DNA from: Cryptosporidium bovis
Taxonomy: Eukaryota > Apicomplexa > Conoidasida > Eucoccidiorida > Cryptosporidiidae
Assembly (NCBI GenBank): GCA_009768925.2
Contig: VHIT02000036.1
Coordinates: forward strand, 124,001 to 188,000
Direction of reading: 5' to 3'
Length of the DNA: 64,000 bases
The notes beneath the pieces were generated by a model that ran no database searches, had not been told where the DNA came from, and was given only the letters and a program-made list of their open reading frames with translations. Every line of letters starts with the position of its first letter. Positions within the stretch are counted from its first letter, which is position 1. The translations under genes and the position numbers were made by a program. Below, one piece after another: positions 19,682 through 30,700 of this stretch.

Positions 19682-20288
19682 TATACCTTACAAAAAAAAG
19701 TATCCTCTTTTATAGTTAGCTTTAAACTTTAACAAAATAAGTGCAAAAAAATACATTTACCTTACACAAAAAGAGTTATTTTGATATATATCGCTATTGC
19801 TGTTATTTTATACTAAACCTATTAATTTATTTATTTTAAATCTTATAAATTTGTTATTAGGCGAGCTAATATTATGGAAGGAAAACTATTGAATATATGT
19901 TTAATATGCAAACTGAACAAGCCAGGTACTTACAAGTTCATAAAATAATTATCAATTTTTCTTACATTTTTTTTAGTGCCTATTTAGTTTTTTTTCACAG
20001 CTTTTTGAATATACACGATTCATGCAAAATATTTGCACAAATTGGCGCCCGCGCCAAAGCATGTAATTAAGGTCCGGTCCTGACTTGAATATATGATCAC
20101 AGAGTCTGAATAAAATAAGAAAACAAGATACGGAGAAAAAAAACTAACATAATAATAATTCGTGAATAATAGGTTAATAATAAAGCATTAATTATCAATC
20201 TATCTGTAAATTTATTATTTTATCCGTATAAATAATAATCACAATTAAAATAGAGTAATTGATGTAAGAACTAAAAAAATAAAAGATA
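19682..20288. other. Spacer with double E2F-like inverted repeat
   Basis: AT-rich, non-coding, apart from the GC-rich inverted repeat at 20042-20057 described below. Confidence 0.5.
20042..20057. promoter_or_regulatory. Double E2F-like site, perfect inverted repeat
   Basis: TTGGCGC CC GCGCCAA: two E2F half-sites as a perfect inverted repeat with a two-base spacer. It lies ~232 bp upstream of the ATG at 20289 and is followed by AGCATG. This is one of the two strongest E2F-like matches in the window. Confidence 0.6.
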
Positions 20289-22766
20289 ATGGAATTATTA
20301 GCAAATAATAAAAATAATGAAGAGAAGAAAAAAGTGTTAAAGAATTATCCCGACTTAAGATGTAGTGTGTATTTGGCATACCCAGAATTTGATGAATATG
20401 CAGAGGAAGAATCAGATGTACAACTAATATTTTGCATAAGAGAACTATATGATTATGTTTATAATAAAAAGGAGTATGTAGAATTAAGCAAAAAACTGAA
20501 TTTGAGCAATGATATGGAAATTATTAGCAAGGATATAGAGTTGAAAAAAAATATTAACAATGACGTAGATATAAGTAAATGTTCAGAACATAGTAAAAGT
20601 GAAATAAAAATTGCTAATCGTAGTGAAAACAATGAATATAATTGTGAAATTGGAAGTTGTGTACAAGAATTTCTGGACTTTGTGAGTAATATTTCCAGTA
20701 TAATTTCGGTATGTTTAGAGACTAAATTAGATAGAAATCAACCAGCGAGCGTGTACAATAAACAAATAAAAAGATTAAGAGAGCAAGAAAGGAATATAGA
20801 GAGAATAAGGTACTATGCCATTGATAATGAGGTTTTATTGAATTTGGTTGAAAAAGTATCAAATTCTATACAGTATAAACTATATTGTCTGGTAAAGATC
20901 TGCAGTGATAATTCAATATGTATAAATGATGATAAAATAATAGATAATGGGTTTCAACTAACACCACTTAGGATAAAATATCCTTATTTGACTGGCACAT
21001 ATATTCAAGTAGGAGAAAAGGATATAAATGGAAATGTCAAAGGTGAGGATTTATTATTGGATAAAAATAGGTCATGGTATAAAGATCATTTAGAAACACG
21101 TGAATATAAAAATAGTGAAAAATGTAAGTATTTAAATAATACAAATGGCAATGAAATTACTAATAAAATGATAAATGAAATAGAGTTAAATGCGAGAAAT
21201 AAACTAAAGGGAAATAAGAATAAAACAAAGTTAAGAATAAAAGAAGAAAGTGATATGTATAATTCATATTACTTAAATAACAGGAATGAAAACATTTGCG
21301 ACAAAGAATTTGAAGATGATTATGCTTCACTGTACAACAAGTATGACAAAAATTCAAATGAAAATTGTGAAGTTACAATGGATAAGTTAGTTGGTGGAGC
21401 AACAAGGATAATCAATAAAAAAATGGAAAAAGACATTATGGAAATGAAGGTAGATGGTTGGGGTTTAATAAGACATAATTTGGATAAAAAGCATATTGAG
21501 GACATTAATAAAAGTGTTAAAAACTATGTACATGATTCTTTAGGCAATGCTGAAGAGAAAAAGGATATAGTTGTAATAGACAGAAGGAAGAACAAAAAAA
21601 TAGGCACTTCAAATAAGGCTCTGTCTTTCAGTAAAAATAATTCAAATTCTGAGAAACCAAAGAATTCAAAAATTGGTTGTTCTAATGGCAACAATGAAAA
21701 ACCGGATTCAACATGCAATAGTGAATCTTTCAGTTATAACACATGCAGTGATGATTATACCGATAATAGCAATAATAAAAGTGTAAGAAAAATGAAAAGT
21801 ATATTTGAAAAATCTTCACCAACAAAGAGGGTTTTAGTTTATAATAATGAAATCAATAATGACGGATTTTTAATAAGTGATAATAAAAAGAAAGTAAATA
21901 CAAATTACAGAAAGAACAAGGACTCATATTCAAGATCAAATAAAAAAGTGTCATCTATAGTAGGCTCTCCCTCGCATGTTCACTCTCAAAACATTAGTGG
22001 AATAACAACGGGCACAAGTACAAGACAACAGTTATCTAATTACAAGGAGACAATGTATTCCACAAGTAGCTGGCTTCCATTATCTAGAAATACAGGTTTT
22101 AATCTTGAATACTTAAATTCAAATGTTAAAGCGAATGAAAAGCAATCAGGATCAGAATATAATCCAGCAGCTGAATATGCACGTTTTTCAGATGCAGTTG
22201 GTAAGGCAATACATCCTATTGTAGCAGATGAATCATATAGAAATAATGGGAAAAATATTCTAAATCCTAAAAAATTATTTAATGCAAAATTTGGAACTCT
22301 AACTGTTGATAACTTCAAGGAAATTCAGGAAAAATTAAGATTAAAGACTGAGGGCTGGACTATTCATGGTTCTGGCCTTCAAGATCCAAGAGCCAATTTA
22401 TTTTGGGATCCAGCAGTTATGACCGCCGCCTCGACTGCATCTCTTTTTTACACAAACATGCAGTCATCTAACTCACCGCTGCTTATAAACACACTTATTC
22501 CATCAAACAGCCAAATTACAAGGAGAATGAGTTCTAATCAAGAATTTATTTTGGACTCGCCCTCCATTTCGTCCTCGCATTCATCATTTTCCGATGAACT
22601 AGAAATTAATCATCAAAACTGTAGAACAGACTCGCAAAGTGACGAAAAGTTAGAGTACTACAAAGAAAAAAGCAGAGAAGAAAGTGTAAGTGTTACTAAC
22701 GGCAGCAATTATACTCAAAATCCCATCTCAAGCATGAGAAATCTTTCTAAAAGGAGAAACAAGTAA
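20289..22766 (+). CDS. Large protein of unknown function, Asn/Lys/Ser-rich
   Basis: I do not recognise this 825-residue protein. The first ~230 residues look ordered and mostly helical (SVYLAYPEFDEYAEEESDV, RELYDYVYNKKEYVELSKKL, QIKRLREQERNIERIRYYA). Residues ~280-600 are low-complexity Asn/Lys/Ser. A second ordered, conserved-looking block spans ~590-725: EYNPAAEYARFSDAVGKAI, GTLTVDNFKEIQEKLRLKTEGW and ANLFWDPAVMTAASTASLFY. A Ser-rich tail follows. No TM segment or catalytic motif is visible. The ATG is the first in frame and lies downstream of the double E2F-like repeat. Confidence 0.78.
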   Translation: MELLANNKNNEEKKKVLKNYPDLRCSVYLAYPEFDEYAEEESDVQLIFCIRELYDYVYNKKEYVELSKKLNLSNDMEIISKDIELKKNINNDVDISKCSEHSKSEIKIANRSENNEYNCEIGSCVQEFLDFVSNISSIISVCLETKLDRNQPASVYNKQIKRLREQERNIERIRYYAIDNEVLLNLVEKVSNSIQYKLYCLVKICSDNSICINDDKIIDNGFQLTPLRIKYPYLTGTYIQVGEKDINGNVKGEDLLLDKNRSWYKDHLETREYKNSEKCKYLNNTNGNEITNKMINEIELNARNKLKGNKNKTKLRIKEESDMYNSYYLNNRNENICDKEFEDDYASLYNKYDKNSNENCEVTMDKLVGGATRIINKKMEKDIMEMKVDGWGLIRHNLDKKHIEDINKSVKNYVHDSLGNAEEKKDIVVIDRRKNKKIGTSNKALSFSKNNSNSEKPKNSKIGCSNGNNEKPDSTCNSESFSYNTCSDDYTDNSNNKSVRKMKSIFEKSSPTKRVLVYNNEINNDGFLISDNKKKVNTNYRKNKDSYSRSNKKVSSIVGSPSHVHSQNISGITTGTSTRQQLSNYKETMYSTSSWLPLSRNTGFNLEYLNSNVKANEKQSGSEYNPAAEYARFSDAVGKAIHPIVADESYRNNGKNILNPKKLFNAKFGTLTVDNFKEIQEKLRLKTEGWTIHGSGLQDPRANLFWDPAVMTAASTASLFYTNMQSSNSPLLINTLIPSNSQITRRMSSNQEFILDSPSISSSHSSFSDELEINHQNCRTDSQSDEKLEYYKEKSREESVSVTNGSNYTQNPISSMRNLSKRRNK

Positions 22767-23519
22767 TTATTAATATGGTGTCTATTCATGGCGCGTTTTC
22801 ATTATTTAATATATTATTATATAGATTTTATTTAGGTAATAATAGTAGTCAATTAGTTAGGTAAGAAGAACGTAAAATTTAGAGAAAAAAAGTTTGGAGG
22901 AAGAGGGAATTAAACAAGGAAATTCCATAAAAAGAATACTACTAAATAAATAACAATATTTGCAAATATAATAGGGCTGAATGACAGCAATATTGTTTAG
23001 TACTCCGCACTTCTTATACAAATTTTAAATACAAAAATTAACATTATTTTAAACATAACTACTACGTTTTCCCAGAAAATTTCTTTTTTTAAATAATAGC
23101 TAAAGTAAATATTATTGTCTGATATTCTTCATTAAGTAAGACTTAGGCTGAATATTAGCTACTGTTTCATCTCGCCCTAAATTGTTAAATCACAAACACT
23201 TAAAGAACGTGAACAGCAAATAGACGAAAGATTGTTTTGAGGAAGAGTAAATGAAGAAGTGAACTTCGGAACTGCAAGAAAACTTAGATACACTCACTCT
23301 TCCTTACTCTCTTAAATTAAGACTATAAATTGTATTGAATAAGCAATATGGTTATCTATTTCCCTACCCGCATAATTGTATTTAGAAGCTAGAAAAAAAT
23401 AATATATATTAAATATCAGTTAATGGATTTTTCTTTTTAACATAAGTTACACTATTTGGTTATATTTATAAAATTTTATTTAAACCGGATACATGCAAAT
23501 ATTTTAAGTAATAGTGATT

Positions 23520-23527
23520 TGCATGCA
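23520..23527. promoter_or_regulatory. TGCATGCA (AP2-like) site upstream of PI4K
   Basis: A palindromic TGCATGCA about 300 bp upstream of the PI4K ATG, in AT-rich sequence. The motif family is a known apicomplexan AP2 target; occupancy here is inferred. Confidence 0.4.
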
Positions 23528-23619
23528 TACACATGTATTGTATGTATATTTTAATTTGCATGTGGGAGTGGAATATTTTTAAACGCAGAAAATAAACACT
23601 GAAATAAATCTAGTCGAAG

Positions 23620-23624
<5 letters not shown>

Positions 23625-23671
<47 letters not shown>
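23625..23671. repeat. (AT)n microsatellite, 47 nt
   Basis: Uninterrupted alternating AT between a C at 23624 and ACG at 23671. It lies ~160-200 bp before the PI4K start codon and is likely length-variable between isolates. Confidence 0.95.
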
Positions 23672-23672
<1 letters not shown>

Positions 23673-23827
23673 GTAAGAAAAATTAAAACCCAACGCAATT
23701 GAGTGATTAAATTTGTAGAAAACAAGGTGAATATGTGTATGTAATGTAAGGTATATATTTATTGTACATTAAACATTAAATTTAGATAATATTTGGTCAG
23801 TAATAGTTGTAAAATCGAAGATAGAAA

Positions 23828-26800
23828 ATGACAGAGGGTTGGGGAGTGATATCTTCTTCAAAGTCAATGTCAAGTATATTTGGGAAAGGATTTTTAAAAG
23901 TTAGGGGATTTGGTGGAACAGACAAACAAGATGAAATATGCGATTTAAATGGCATCGTCAATTTGGGTGATTTTTCGTTAAGTAGATATAATGATAATAA
24001 AGTGAACGAGTCGTCAGAATTAAGTATATCTAGTGACAAGGGAAAAGGTTCACTATTGAGACTTTTTCAATCAGACGTTTTTGATTCTCATTTACATATG
24101 TATTACATTTATCACCACAAAGAACATGGAGTACATGAATACTTAGTTAATTTATTATATGAAAAATCGGATGGTGTTTTATGGTATTTACCTCAATTGT
24201 GTGAAATATCTATGAGTAAATATGATAAAAGCAGCTTGTGGAAGTTTTTTTTAGATAAATCAAGTGAGAATATGAATTTTTCACTAATTCTTTCTTGGTT
24301 TTACCAGGCAATTCAAGAAGATAATCTTCCACATGTTTCATTTAACGCTCAAAACATGCAACAGGAAATTGAGATGGCTGTAGTTAATAGCAAGCTTAAG
24401 CCTGATATAAGATATATTGAAAAAAGACTTCGTAATTGGAGAAAGTCTAACATTTCTTTATTAGCGAATACACCACTTATAAAAAATATTCATAAGAATT
24501 TTGAATCTAGGCTTGAGGCTACGAAATTTATTAGTGACTATGATATTGATAGTGGCAATGGTGCTGTTAATAATAATGAGAAACATGGTTGTAATTCGGA
24601 GCATAGTGATAATGGTGATAATGTCTGTGGTTACTACGCGAATGAAGAGAATACTCACAGCTATCTTGATAAAGATAATACAAAAACTCAACTTTCATTA
24701 ACTGTTTGTTCAGCAATGCCTAGTAGCGAGACTATTAATGAATATATTGGCGAGGAATCCAAAAGTGATTTAACAAATAGTGATTTAAATATTCGTCGAA
24801 TAGATAAGGTAGGTATCTCTTCACTGTCGTTTCCTTTATCATCATGTGATATTTTGCCAGATATATGGATTTACAGAATTGTAAATGGAGAAGATGATTG
24901 TCTTCTCGGATATAATTATAAGGATATAAAATCTAAACTAGACACCATAAATCGTCAATTTAAATATCTTTACTCCAATACTTCTTATGCAGCCGAATAT
25001 AATCCAAACGGAACAAGTGTAAACAATAGCGATAATGGGGAGGGTATAGGGGCCTTCAACTCGTCTTTTGGCAGCATTATTATGGGCGGAGGTAGTAACA
25101 GTGATTCTTCGTCAGTAAATTTTAGTGAGAAAAAGGGGTCGAAAACTGAAGGAGTGGCTACGGGAGTGTCCTTTGGTAGTAGTAGTAATTTTAACGATGC
25201 TGGTGCAAGTGTAGGTGTTAGTACCAATATTGGTTATGTTAGCAACAATGGTGGAATATTCCAAAGCTCAGGAAGAGTTTCTATACCTTATTTCTTCTTC
25301 ACTAAACTTGGTTCGCCATTCGATTTAATAGATGTGAATAAGTTAATTGGGGAAATACACCTCAAATTGAAAAGTAGGATAAAAGATAGTATATCAAATT
25401 CAGAATATATTAACGAGGATATATTTCAGGTATACATATCTGAAATAGAGAAAGAAAGTGAAACACTGTATTATTTACTTAAACAACACAGATGCAATTA
25501 TTTTAATAGAATAAATCAGCTGGTATCACAGCTTTTGGAAATATCTAATTTTTTACAAACAAATATAAGTAAGGAACATAGAGACGAAATACTTGAATTT
25601 ATAATGGAAGAATTGAATTTGTGGTTGTTTTACTCACGTTTTTCCATTTCTCTCATGGGAACTACTTTTTTATTAAATGGATTGTCTCTTCCGATGTTTC
25701 TTTTTAGCAACTCTAAAAAGGAAGATGATAATGATGAGTATCATTTAACCAATAACAATAAAAAGGACAGTTATTCGTTGCCTTATTCTTTTTCAAGTGA
25801 CAAAAGTCTGAGTAACTTAAATAATTGCCACTTTCTGAGGATTATACCTGAGGAATGCAAAGTTTTTAATTCTAGGAAAAGAGTACATTTTTTACTTGCA
25901 ATTGAAGTTGCAGATATGGATGAAGAATTTACATTAAGTTCGACTCTTGTTTCTGAGGATGTGATCAAGTATCTTAAGAATCATGGAATGTCTATTAAAG
26001 TTAATTCAGGTCATTGCAGAGACGATGATAATACAAATTCTCACATTAATGAGTATGATGGTAAAAAACTAGAGGCAAGAAAGGTGTTGACAAAATTTTT
26101 AAATATACTTTCTATAGGAATATCCGATTCTTCTCGAGAAGATAACAATGATGACGTTTATTTGGAGGGAGATAAGGATGCAACACCAAATTGCGTTGGT
26201 AATTTTAGCAATGAAGATGACAATAAAGAAACTAAACAAGATGGAGTTAATACTGGCTGGCCACAAGAAGCGTGGTCTAGTAGAATCGAAAGATACAGAA
26301 AAGAATCGCCATATTCTAGTTTAAAGAGTTGGGACGTTAAAACATTACTGCTTAAATCGTCAGATGATTTGCGTCAAGAACTATTAGCATCACAATTACT
26401 TCAACAATTTGATTGGATATTTAAAACAAGTGGATTGCCGTTATGGCTACGTCCATGTGAAATTCTCGTTGTCGGTTCTCACGGTGGTTTTATAGAATAC
26501 ATTCAAGATACATTTTCTATAGATAGCTTAAAAAGAAGGTTTAGAACGGATAATCTAAACCATTGTTTTCAACGTTTATTTGTTAATGAACAACTCAGAA
26601 ATAGTGCGAGGAGGTGTTTTGCTGAAAGCCATGCAGCTTACAGTTTGGTAAGCTATTTTTTACAAGTTAAGGATAGACACAATGGTAATTTTTTAATTGA
26701 TAAACAAGGACATATTATTCAAATAGACTATGGTTTCATGTTAAGTAATTCTCCTGGAAATGTTAATTTTGAGCAGAGTCCCTTTAAACTGACGCAAGAA

Positions 26801-27127
26801 TTTTTAGATGTTTTACTTGGTGAAAATTCAGCAGAGTTTCAGTACTTTCAAGAATTAATCATAAAGGGATTCTTGGTATCTAGAAAACACGTTGATCAAA
26901 TTATACTTACTATAGAAACAATGTCATCTGCTGCCAAACTTCCTTGTTTTGCTTTCCTCGGAAACAACAAAGAATACTTTATTCAAGAAATAAAAGACAG
27001 GTTTTTCTTACATCTAACCGAAGAGCAATGCATTCTTAGGGTAACTGAACTTATTCAAACATCCATTAATAATTGGAGATCTATACAATATGATGCTTTT
27101 CAAAGACTAACAAATGGAATATTGTAA
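23828..27127 (+). CDS. Phosphatidylinositol 4-kinase, type III-beta-like
   Basis: This kinase makes PI4P on Golgi-type membranes and supports vesicle traffic; the Cryptosporidium and Plasmodium orthologues are validated drug targets. The 1099-residue protein has an N-terminal helical region resembling the PI4K-beta lipid-kinase-unique domain (~95-210). Asn/Ser/Gly-rich insertions follow (~240-300, ~385-480). The C-terminal kinase domain runs from ~820. The phosphate-loop/N-lobe signature DDLRQE is at 846-851, the catalytic loop DRHNGN at 949-954 and the metal-binding IDYG at 966-969. All expected catalytic residues are present. WLRPCEILVVGSHGGFIE is the typical hinge-region strand. Single exon, clear ATG. 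Confidence 0.95.
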   Translation: MTEGWGVISSSKSMSSIFGKGFLKVRGFGGTDKQDEICDLNGIVNLGDFSLSRYNDNKVNESSELSISSDKGKGSLLRLFQSDVFDSHLHMYYIYHHKEHGVHEYLVNLLYEKSDGVLWYLPQLCEISMSKYDKSSLWKFFLDKSSENMNFSLILSWFYQAIQEDNLPHVSFNAQNMQQEIEMAVVNSKLKPDIRYIEKRLRNWRKSNISLLANTPLIKNIHKNFESRLEATKFISDYDIDSGNGAVNNNEKHGCNSEHSDNGDNVCGYYANEENTHSYLDKDNTKTQLSLTVCSAMPSSETINEYIGEESKSDLTNSDLNIRRIDKVGISSLSFPLSSCDILPDIWIYRIVNGEDDCLLGYNYKDIKSKLDTINRQFKYLYSNTSYAAEYNPNGTSVNNSDNGEGIGAFNSSFGSIIMGGGSNSDSSSVNFSEKKGSKTEGVATGVSFGSSSNFNDAGASVGVSTNIGYVSNNGGIFQSSGRVSIPYFFFTKLGSPFDLIDVNKLIGEIHLKLKSRIKDSISNSEYINEDIFQVYISEIEKESETLYYLLKQHRCNYFNRINQLVSQLLEISNFLQTNISKEHRDEILEFIMEELNLWLFYSRFSISLMGTTFLLNGLSLPMFLFSNSKKEDDNDEYHLTNNNKKDSYSLPYSFSSDKSLSNLNNCHFLRIIPEECKVFNSRKRVHFLLAIEVADMDEEFTLSSTLVSEDVIKYLKNHGMSIKVNSGHCRDDDNTNSHINEYDGKKLEARKVLTKFLNILSIGISDSSREDNNDDVYLEGDKDATPNCVGNFSNEDDNKETKQDGVNTGWPQEAWSSRIERYRKESPYSSLKSWDVKTLLLKSSDDLRQELLASQLLQQFDWIFKTSGLPLWLRPCEILVVGSHGGFIEYIQDTFSIDSLKRRFRTDNLNHCFQRLFVNEQLRNSARRCFAESHAAYSLVSYFLQVKDRHNGNFLIDKQGHIIQIDYGFMLSNSPGNVNFEQSPFKLTQEFLDVLLGENSAEFQYFQELIIKGFLVSRKHVDQIILTIETMSSAAKLPCFAFLGNNKEYFIQEIKDRFFLHLTEEQCILRVTELIQTSINNWRSIQYDAFQRLTNGIL

Positions 27128-27745
27128 TTAGCTTTAGTAGACATTTTTTTCTACTTGATTCATTTTATATTTAATGTTTTTTCCCATGTCTTTGTTTCGT
27201 TAATGCTCTAGTTTTCTAACATGCATATTTTCTTTTATATACAGGTACTTAAAGAGAAAAAAACGAGTGAACGTGCTTGTGAATAAGAGATAGGAAGAAT
27301 TAGAATGCCTAGTCAGGTCTAATTCCATATTACTGGATGATTCTGAGTGCGAATTCAATCTGCTATTCGTCACCATACTTCGCAAACAACCGCAACTAGT
27401 AACAGATTGAATTCACTCATTCAATGAAATAAACAATAAAATTGAAGATAGTGTACTTGAATAATCACAACAACTCCTAACATATTCTACGCCCTTAAAA
27501 AAATGAAGTTACTTTAAAAATATAGTGCGTTCTAATCAACACTACACAAGTCATATTTATACTATAATATATTAGAAAAGTATCAAAGTTCATACTTACA
27601 TCTGTTCATAAGAGTTAAATCCAAACAGTAATTAATTTATTTCCATCATTTGCATTGCAATAAACAGATGGATCAAAAACACGGCTTTAAATAATAAGGT
27701 GCAACCACCTCACAACCTTTTCTTCTTGTCTAAATTATCATTTTA
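27128..27745. other. Convergent intergenic spacer
   Basis: AT-rich gap between the 3' ends of PI4K and the giant low-complexity gene. I see no gene, RNA or repeat in it. Confidence 0.6.
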
Positions 27746-30700
27746 TTAATTATTCCACATATTGTTACTTTGTTGTAAAAATCCACCTGCTTCAGTTCTC
27801 TTTCCAGACCCTGCTATACCTCCTATTGAACTACCACTACTATTTCCGCCAGCAGTACCATTATTATTGCCATTTCCAGCACCGCTATTATTAGAACTAT
27901 GATTGTTTCCATGAGTTCTAGAAGAATGGAATCCAGAAAACCCAACAGCTCCCGTTTCAGAATGGTGATGTTTATGGTTGTGATAATGCCCTGCAGTGTG
28001 ACCACCTGTCTTATTTCCTGCTCCAACAGAACCTCCTCCTGTAGCATTATTTCCCACAACATGATTCGCAACAATTCCAGATGAATTAACCGTTCCTGAA
28101 TTTGAATTAACACCTGTTTGGCTAATTCCCGAAGAGCCAGTACCAGTTGAAGAACCCTGACCGGAATTAGATGCATTTTGAACTGAGTTGTTCGATGAGG
28201 ACCCAATAATTAAACCTTGATGACCCCCCCCTCCAACATGTATATTATGATGGTGTATGTGGCTTTGGCTTTGATTATGAGTTTGATTTTGCAACTGATG
28301 GTGATGATTTGCTGCTCCAAATCCCTGATGGTGGTGATGACTTCCCATGTGATGATGAATATATTCAACAGTATGGATTCCGCCAGTATTTGTGCCATCT
28401 AATTTATTTGCAGTATTCAATGCCATTCCCCCAATGTTTTGACTAGGAAAAACTCCTTGAGGGACAACCGCTTGGTCCATTCCAAAATCATTCCCACCAA
28501 CACCACCATTCACTGTTGTCATTCCATTGAATCCAACAACTGGAATACTTATTGGAGTTCCACCCGCAGAACTGCCGATAATTGAATTTCCAGAATTACT
28601 TCCGGATCCTGAAATAGAAACGTTACCAACCCCCTGTTGCTGGGAAGATCCTAAGCCTGAAATGTGCTGGTGTTGAGTAATATTTGGCGATATAATAGAT
28701 TGTATTCCAGGATATCCTCCTTGGTTATGGTAATAATGTTGATTATGGACACCTGATGTATTGATAGTAGCTGCAGTCAATGGAGATTGAGTGCTTCCAT
28801 TACAAGTTTGAATTGTTGATGATATACCTGTTCCTGAATTATTATTGCTATTATTATTATTACTATTACTATTATTATGATTATTATTATTGTTATTATT
28901 ACTACTATTGTTATTGTTACTATTATTATTATTAGTATTACTATTGCTATTGTTACCACTATTATTACCATTATTATTATTGGTACTATTATTATTTCCA
29001 TTTCCGCTGACCGCACTGCCACCGAAACCACTAGTAATATCATCCGACACTATACTATTGCTATAAACTCCTACATTGGCTCCTCCAGTGCCATGATGTC
29101 CTTGTGAGTATTGATGGTTAAATACATTTGTTGGGTGATTACCATTTGCCTTGGTTGTTTGAGTAGCACTATAATGGGGAAAACCAAACGCCGCTGTGTT
29201 ACCAACCATATATGGAAAGTTTGGTGCAGTAGTATATCCTGCATAATTTAAATAGGCATAGTTATATGGATTTCCACCTCCAGTTGTGAGTGCAATATTA
29301 TTAACTCCATTCCCACCAACTGAACCAACAATACTGTCATAAGTTCCCATTAAGCCAGGGTTAGATAAATACCCCGTTCCTGAAGCCGATCCAGACCCAG
29401 CACTAGACGAAGATGTAGATGAGGGTACAGAAGAATTAGAAGGGTTTGGAGACATAGCAATAGACAAGTGATTATTACCTCCTATACCAGGCTGCATAGG
29501 TAAACCCCCATAACCACCACTTCCAACTACTCCCGTTGACACTGCTGAAGAGTGTTGACCCATATAACCAGTGTTTGCTGTGTTGGAATTACTTACTTTC
29601 AGTGCTGTATGATGCGCTCCTAGATGACTATTGGAGGCAGTGCCACGATGTGATTGATGTAACACTGTCTGATCGACTGCAATATTATTGCTGTTACCTA
29701 TAATACTATTATTATTACTACTATTATTATTACTTCCACCAAGTCCAATAACAACACTTCCTCCTACACCAACACCAGTTTGCAATCCTGTATCCTTAGA
29801 TGGGGACGAAGGTCCATTAACTCCCCCAACAGTTGTTCCCGTATTCCACGCATTAACCGGGCCTGTTCCAGTTACATTACCATTTCCATCAGAATAAACG
29901 GACATTACAGAACCCTGGATTCCGCCATATCCGCCCCCTCCAATAACTCCTGATGCAGATAAATTACCAGAAGAAATTCCTACAATGCCTCCACCCACTC
30001 CTGCAACACCAACTCCAATACCGTGACCCCCAGAAACACCGGCTCCCATACTTGTGCCATTAATACCAGAATTGGTACTGAGACCAATTCCATTGTTATT
30101 CGTCGCGTTTATAATGTTGCTGCTTTCGAAAGTCCCAGATGTTGTATGACTTTGATTATTAAGCAAATTACCATTGTCAGTATGAATTTGACCTTCTGAC
30201 ACTTTACTTACGTCTACTGCCCCAAAACTTCCAAACAATAAACCTTCATTAGCATTTGGGTCTATTGTTCTACCATCAGGTAAGTATACTCCAAGCCCAC
30301 TTGACTTATCTAGTAGTGGCGAAGATAGTTCACCAACCATAATCCCACCTATTTGTATTCCATTTGAGGAAATTCCTCCAACTTTAATACCTAAATCTAA
30401 TCCCGATCCGCTTACAGTGGAAGAAGAGGAGTCAGAAGATACTGCAACATCCTCTCTTTCTTTATTTCCTTCAATTCTTTGGTCACTTGCATTTCTCCAA
30501 ATAGTTTCGATAATTCTAGAAGATTCGGTATTACTACCGTCTATTCTAGATATTTGCACTGCTTGTGAATCTTTCGTTGTACCTACACGATAGGGATTAT
30601 CTTTGTAATTAATGTCTGAAGAGTTTGTACCCATTCTATTATTTACACTAGCAGTATTGGATATAGAAGCAGCAGTAGAAGTATTATTACCAGCAGTAGA

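Larger units (their letters stand above)
22767..23827. other. Promoter region of the PI4K gene
   Basis: 1.06 kb without genes. It contains TGCATGCA at 23520-23527 and an AT dinucleotide array at 23625-23671, about 160 bp before the ATG. Confidence 0.55.
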
